A model generated the notes under the pieces. That model did no database searches. It was given only the letters and a program-made list of their open reading frames with translations, and was not told where the DNA came from. Shown here piece by piece: positions 6,655-10,273 of a stretch of 10,273 bases of DNA. Within the stretch, counting starts at the first letter, position 1; each line of letters begins with the position of its first letter. A program made the translations under genes and the position numbers. Origin of the DNA: Methylotenera sp. (GTDB lineage Bacteria > Pseudomonadota > Gammaproteobacteria > Burkholderiales > Methylophilaceae); contig SXVG01000021.1 in the NCBI GenBank assembly GCA_005791685.1, forward strand, positions 1 through 10,273, read 5' to 3'.

Positions 6655-7008
6655 CTACTGATACTTGGTGTATTTGGCGTTGCTGCCCCTAGCCTGATCC
6701 ACCGGGTATTTTTTTGCATTGAGGGCTATTTTCTTATTGGCCACCTCCAGCAAATCAATCTCCAACACTTGCGCTATCCTCAATAAATAGACGAAGGTGT
6801 CGGCCAACTCATGACCGACCTGCTCAAGCTTTTCCGCTGATAAATGCTGGCTTTCGGCTGGCGTATCCCATTGAAAATGTTCCAGCAATTCGGCCGCCTC
6901 CACCATCATGGCCATGCTTAAATTTTTGGGTGTGTGAAATTGTGCCCAATCACGTTCATCCACAAACGCTTGTAGCTTTTGTTTTAATGCCTCTAAAGAA
7001 TCTGCCAT
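6655..7008 (-). CDS. MazG-like nucleotide pyrophosphohydrolase
   Basis: This 117-residue protein belongs to the all-alpha NTP pyrophosphatase superfamily, the MazG-like or RS21-C6 (dCTPase-type) branch. These enzymes split nucleoside triphosphates, often non-canonical ones, to the monophosphate and pyrophosphate. The metal-binding pattern is complete: EAAE (E37, E40) in the first helix pair, then ELAD (E67, D70) in the second. The motif HTPKNLSMAMMVEAAELLEHFQW (H25 to W47) and the tail YPVDQARGSNAKYT are typical of this small family. It has one domain, unlike full-length MazG, and no toxin gene is adjacent. The start is set by the ribosome binding site at about 7017-7020 and by only 3 bases separating it from the upstream methyltransferase gene, so translation is probably coupled. 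The exact substrate cannot be told from sequence. Confidence 0.92.
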   Translation of the reverse strand: MADSLEALKQKLQAFVDERDWAQFHTPKNLSMAMMVEAAELLEHFQWDTPAESQHLSAEKLEQVGHELADTFVYLLRIAQVLEIDLLEVANKKIALNAKKYPVDQARGSNAKYTKYQ

Positions 7009-7011
7009 GAC

Positions 7012-8157
7012 TTATTTCCTATTGCTACCGGCCACCATTTTAATTTCAAACAAGCGGCATTCCAATGAGCCATTGAATAAAGGCGTGCGCTTGCTGGGGG
7101 TGAGCCGCATGAGCTTGGGCATGGTTAAATCGTTGGTTAAAAAGTAGGTGTTCCAACCGGCAAATTTTCGTTTGAGCGCTTCGGCTATTTTAGGATAGAG
7201 CAAGGCCAGCTCATCGCCCTCACCTATGCGCACCCCGTACGGTGGATTGGCAACCAAGACCCCCTGACCATCCGGCGCCGGCACATCCACGATATCAAAT
7301 TGAGACAGCTGCACGGCCGCCAATAAACCCGCTTCTTCCAAATTGCGCTTAGCAATGCGCACGGCCCGTAAATCGACATCGGAGCCATAGATTTTTTGAA
7401 ACGAAACCGCCTTAACCCTTGCCGCCGCTTGATTCTTAAGCTTTTGCCAAATGGCCGGTTCAAAATTATTCAAGTTTTCAAAAGCAAATGTTCTTTTATG
7501 GCCAGGAGCGATGTCCAGCGCCAGCATGGCCGCCTCCAACAAAAACGTGCCACTGCCGCACATGGGGTCGAGCAAAGGCTGACCCACTTGCCAGCCAGAC
7601 AATTTCAATATGCCGGCCGCCAGATTTTCTCTTAAGGGCGCCTCTATGCTCGCGCCTCGATTACCACGCTGGTACAAGGCCGCGCCTGAGGTGTCTAAAT
7701 AAAACTGGTATTCATCCGCCGCCAAATAAGCATGGATACGCACGGCTGGATTTTTCGTGTCTATGTAAGGGCGACTGCCTACCGCCATACGGAATTTATC
7801 GCAGACCGCGTCTTTGATTTTTAAGGTGGCGAATTCCAGGCTTTTAAGTGGGCATTTCACCCCCGTCACCTTGACCATAAAATCGTGCTTTACATTGAAC
7901 CAAGACGGCCAATCCAACTTGTAGGCCGCCTCAAATAAATCCTCTTCGTTGAGGTATTTGCCGCGCGCCACTTGCCATAAAATGCGCGTGGCGATACGCG
8001 AGTGCAAATTGGCCGCATAACAGACCGCCCAATCACCATCAAAACTCACGCCGCCATCGACCTGCTTGATGGACTTGGCTTTGACCATGAGCAGTTCATC
8101 GGCTAATAGCGCCTCTAAGCCACGTGGACAGGTTGCAAAATATCGGTTAGGGATCAT
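7012..8157 (-). CDS. THUMP-domain class I RNA methyltransferase (RlmL N-terminal/YpsC type)
   Basis: This is a SAM-dependent RNA guanine-N2 methyltransferase candidate of 381 residues. The N-terminus RYFATCPRGLEALLADEL (5-22) is the usual opening of the RlmL family and leads into a THUMP RNA-binding domain (to about residue 155). The Rossmann-type methyltransferase domain follows, with SAM-binding DPMCGSGT (197-204), the acidic SDVD (259-262) and catalytic NPPY (304-307). In E. coli the equivalent domain is the N-terminal half of fused RlmL (RlmKL), which makes m2G2445 in 23S rRNA. The RlmK half is absent here, so this is the stand-alone form. The role at G2445 is inferred from family membership; a tRNA target (Trm14-like) is the alternative. 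The start lies 17 bases after the preceding stop, with no strong ribosome binding site and no alternative in-frame start just upstream. Confidence 0.93.
   Translation of the reverse strand: MIPNRYFATCPRGLEALLADELLMVKAKSIKQVDGGVSFDGDWAVCYAANLHSRIATRILWQVARGKYLNEEDLFEAAYKLDWPSWFNVKHDFMVKVTGVKCPLKSLEFATLKIKDAVCDKFRMAVGSRPYIDTKNPAVRIHAYLAADEYQFYLDTSGAALYQRGNRGASIEAPLRENLAAGILKLSGWQVGQPLLDPMCGSGTFLLEAAMLALDIAPGHKRTFAFENLNNFEPAIWQKLKNQAAARVKAVSFQKIYGSDVDLRAVRIAKRNLEEAGLLAAVQLSQFDIVDVPAPDGQGVLVANPPYGVRIGEGDELALLYPKIAEALKRKFAGWNTYFLTNDLTMPKLMRLTPSKRTPLFNGSLECRLFEIKMVAGSNRK
7017..7020 (-). promoter_or_regulatory. Shine-Dalgarno of the MazG-like gene inside the upstream gene
   Basis: On the minus strand AGGA lies 8 bases before the ATG, within the last codons of the THUMP methyltransferase gene (AAT AGG AAA TAA). 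This placement supports coupled translation and the chosen start. Confidence 0.7.
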
Positions 8158-8174
8158 GGTGGTTTCGCTATCGC

Positions 8175-8990
8175 TTATAAGGATGGGCCGACTAAATGAC
8201 TGGTCATAAACAGCCGATTACTGCTACTGGGATTGTGTTCGGCTAATTTTTCGACGAACTGTAAAAATTCAATTTTATGTTGCTGCTCCAAGTTTTTTGC
8301 CCGCAGGCGCAAACTGGCCAAACGCACATCTGCCGGCTCACGCCCAAAGGCAAACACCGCGATATTGCCAGGCTTGCCGGTGGGCAATATCAGCACCTTG
8401 CCGGCAAAGCTTTGCTCTATGCGCTGCAAATAAACGTCAAACTTCTTATCGCTACCCCATAGATTGATGACCAATATGCCCTCAGCGTTTAAGCTGTCAG
8501 CGCACCGATCAAAAAAATCTTGGCTGCAAAAATCAGGCGGGATGCCATTGCCATCAAAGGCATCGATCAACAGCACGTCCGCCACTTCACTGTGGTCCGC
8601 TAAATAACGCAGGCCATCGCCTTCTATCACGTCCAAGCGCGCATCGTTGTCTGGCAAGTAAAACTGGCTGCGGGCAATTTGTATGATTTTTGGGTTAATT
8701 TCCAACACCGTACTGTGTAACTCAGGGCAGTATGCGTGCAGGTATTTAGCCAAGGATCCGCCGCCCAAGCCTATGGCCAACACCCGTTTAGCCTTGCTAC
8801 TAAACAATAAAAAACACATCATAGCACGGGTGTAACTGAGCTCCAGTGCAAACGGGTCACGTATGCGCATCGCGCTTTGTATGGTGATGGATCCTAAATG
8901 CAAAGCCCGCACACCATCCAACTCACTGACGTCCACCGCTGCATCGGCAGGTTTGGCGCCACGCAGCCAACGCTTAGCACCGCCTAACAT
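8175..8990 (-). CDS. spermidine synthase-like Rossmann-fold protein
   Basis: This is a 271-residue member of the spermine/spermidine synthase-like superfamily with a SAM or decarboxy-SAM type nucleotide pocket: GLGGGS (74-79), the ribose-binding acid E97 in LEIN, GDG (124-126) and IDAFDGNGIPP (142-152). True spermidine synthases (SpeE) carry GGGDG and a catalytic aspartate in a D-x-TDP motif; here these read GGGSL and DAFDGN. An aminopropyltransferase role is therefore doubtful and I give no gene name. It may be a methyltransferase or bind another SAM-like ligand. No signal peptide or membrane segment is visible. I chose the ATG at 8990, which overlaps the RNB gene stop by one base (TAATG), with GAGG about 10 bases upstream inside that gene. 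A longer frame to 9152 is open, but its 54 extra residues are Gly/Arg-rich and lie over the RNB coding sequence. Confidence 0.85.
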   Translation of the reverse strand: MLGGAKRWLRGAKPADAAVDVSELDGVRALHLGSITIQSAMRIRDPFALELSYTRAMMCFLLFSSKAKRVLAIGLGGGSLAKYLHAYCPELHSTVLEINPKIIQIARSQFYLPDNDARLDVIEGDGLRYLADHSEVADVLLIDAFDGNGIPPDFCSQDFFDRCADSLNAEGILVINLWGSDKKFDVYLQRIEQSFAGKVLILPTGKPGNIAVFAFGREPADVRLASLRLRAKNLEQQHKIEFLQFVEKLAEHNPSSSNRLFMTSHLVGPSL

Positions 8991-8992
8991 TA
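8988..8992 (-). promoter_or_regulatory. TAATG stop-start overlap
   Basis: The TAA stop of the RNB gene (8992-8990) shares its last A with the ATG of the next gene (8990-8988). This arrangement usually reflects re-initiation by the terminating ribosome, so the two proteins are probably made at linked rates. Confidence 0.8.
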
Positions 8993-10273
8993 AACAGCCG
9001 CCTCTTGGTTCGGGTCGTTCGCCAGCGCCGCATCCATTTGGGCTTCCGCTAACGGGGCCGACTCTGCCGTGGCCACGGCTATGAATTCCGCCTCCAGCGT
9101 CAGCACTTCCGCAGACAATGGCGCTTCGGGTAAGATGGCCATGAATTTGCAACGTAACTCCATGAGCAAGGTGTCCACCTCTTGCACCTGCAAACTGATG
9201 CGCGCACCTGGTTTTATTTCGGGCAAGCCATACACCTTAGTCATATAGGGCGGGCTATCTAAACGAACTAAATTTTCACGCCAAACCGTGGCGTGCACCT
9301 CTTGGCAATTTTCTTGCAGCAAATACTGCAAACACCAATAACGCTCCATGCGGATTTGAAATTCGCTGTAGGCCTGATAGCCCAACTCAAAATGACGCAT
9401 GTGCATATTGAGTGCGTCGCTATTAACCGGATAGCTAGGCGCAGTATTTTGCACCACACTGATAATTTGCCGCTGATTGATTAAATCCACCATGCGCCTA
9501 AGCGGTGAGGTACTCCAAGCGTATTGCGCCACACCCAAACCTTGATGCGGTTCCGCCTTGGTGGTCATGTAGACTTTACCCCCAGCTTGCGCACGGTATA
9601 GGCCGGGCACGTGATGCGTAGCCAACAACGCGCCCCACTGCTTATTGGCCTCTATCATTAACTCCGCCACCAACTTGTCCATGGGCGCACCGCGCTGCCG
9701 ACCGACTATGCGCACAATGCCATCGACCACGTAAAAATTGTAGTCTATCTGTTGCGGTTTGGTGGGGTCGTATTTACCTCTGGCTTTTTCTAAAGTCACT
9801 GCTAAATTAAATAAATACAATAACTTAGACCAATACGGAGGACCGCTGTCGTCGGCCAGCGTCGTCTCGTTAAAATACGGCTCCAAGGCATCGTGGCGTA
9901 AATTATCGGCAATTTTAATCCGCTCCAGCTTGGTATCACGCTGGGTAATGAGCATGTCCGCATTCACGTACAAATACAGCGACAACACCGGCTTAATCTC
10001 GCCTGCGTCCAAACTAAACGGCCTGATTGCCGATTCTGGCAGCATGGTGATTTTATGGCCCGGCATATACACCGTGGACAAGCGCTGCATCACCTCGACA
10101 TCCAATGGGCTGTCTAATGCTATGCCCAAGGCGGGTGCGGCGATGTGTATGCCGACACGGGTCATGCCATCGGCTAAGGGCAAAATTGAAAAAGCATCGT
10201 CAATTTCGGTGGTGCTGCTGTCGTCTATGCTAAAAGCTTCGGCATCGGCCAAACTCAAATCGGCCAAATTGAC
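8990..10273 (-). CDS. RNB-family (RNase II/R-like) exoribonuclease, 5' end beyond the window
   Basis: RNB enzymes degrade single-stranded RNA processively from the 3' end. The frame is open at the right edge and shows 427 residues (numbered from the edge), covering nearly the whole catalytic domain and C-terminus. The metal site begins at residue 15: SIDDSSTTEIDDAFS. D17, D25 and D26 correspond to E. coli RNase II D201, D209 and D210, while E23 replaces D207. TSPLRRMVDLINQRQ (255-269) is the conserved arginine segment near the RNA 3' end. A beta-rich stretch (about 325-385) may be a diverged S1-like domain, followed by an acidic, alanine-rich tail. Any N-terminal cold-shock domains lie outside the window. 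It heads a tight operon and overlaps the next gene by one base. The E substitution resembles that of cyanobacterial and plastid RNB proteins, so this is probably a separate subfamily rather than rnb or rnr proper. Confidence 0.92.
   Translation of the reverse strand, partial: VNLADLSLADAEAFSIDDSSTTEIDDAFSILPLADGMTRVGIHIAAPALGIALDSPLDVEVMQRLSTVYMPGHKITMLPESAIRPFSLDAGEIKPVLSLYLYVNADMLITQRDTKLERIKIADNLRHDALEPYFNETTLADDSGPPYWSKLLYLFNLAVTLEKARGKYDPTKPQQIDYNFYVVDGIVRIVGRQRGAPMDKLVAELMIEANKQWGALLATHHVPGLYRAQAGGKVYMTTKAEPHQGLGVAQYAWSTSPLRRMVDLINQRQIISVVQNTAPSYPVNSDALNMHMRHFELGYQAYSEFQIRMERYWCLQYLLQENCQEVHATVWRENLVRLDSPPYMTKVYGLPEIKPGARISLQVQEVDTLLMELRCKFMAILPEAPLSAEVLTLEAEFIAVATAESAPLAEAQMDAALANDPNQEAAV

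Noticed and set aside
6655..7008. MazG-like gene as the antitoxin half of a toxin-antitoxin or phage-defence module
   Set aside because: No toxin-like or defence gene is adjacent. The neighbours are RNA-modifying housekeeping genes.
7396..7817. Plus-strand frames of 79 and 109 codons opposite the THUMP methyltransferase
   Set aside because: They are antisense to conserved methyltransferase motifs and their compositions (Pro/Cys/Arg-rich) look like shadow translation.
8991..9152. A 54-codon N-terminal extension of the spermidine-synthase-like protein
   Set aside because: The extra residues are Gly/Arg-rich with no family resemblance and overlap the RNB coding frame. The TAATG junction at 8990 gives a normal start.

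Overview
This window is about 10.3 kb of gene-dense chromosome from a proteobacterium, most likely a betaproteobacterium. My lean is toward the Nitrosomonadales or Methylophilaceae type. That rests on the gene set, near-balanced base composition, a stand-alone RlmL-type THUMP methyltransferase, and an RNB nuclease coupled to a spermidine-synthase-like gene. No 16S rRNA or other lineage marker is present, so the taxon is an inference. There are eight protein-coding genes, two of them cut by the window edges. I see no rRNA, tRNA, CRISPR array, insertion sequence, prophage or plasmid signature.

Left block (1-5885, all minus strand): dnaE (DNA polymerase III alpha), then accA (acetyl-CoA carboxylase carboxyltransferase alpha), then tilS (tRNA(Ile)-lysidine synthase, C-terminus beyond base 1). 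This is the dnaE-accA-tilS order known from Escherichia coli, without the ldcC and yaeR genes that sit between accA and tilS there. The spacers hold small repeats: a degenerate heptamer array between dnaE and accA, and a dispersed-repeat-like segment plus a short hairpin between accA and tilS.

Middle (5886-6654): a 217-base divergent spacer separates dnaE from tpx, a plus-strand thiol peroxidase and the only plus-strand gene. The spacer holds possible promoters for both genes, an 11-base direct repeat, a perfect 6-base inverted repeat, and a 21-base near-palindrome that runs into the dnaE start codon. A REP-like imperfect palindrome lies in the short convergent gap after tpx.

Right block (6655-10273, all minus strand): a tight four-gene run in the order RNB-family exoribonuclease (5' end outside the window), spermidine-synthase-like Rossmann protein, THUMP-domain RNA methyltransferase, MazG-like nucleotide pyrophosphohydrolase. 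The junctions are a 1-base TAATG overlap, a 17-base gap and a 3-base gap, so one operon is likely. Two members act on RNA, one cleans up nucleotides, and the spermidine-synthase-like protein has no known role.

Most of the window is housekeeping, and I found no convincing new multi-gene system. The points most worth a second look are the hairpin at the dnaE start, the coupled RNB and spermidine-synthase-like pair with altered active-site signatures, and the intergenic repeat elements.
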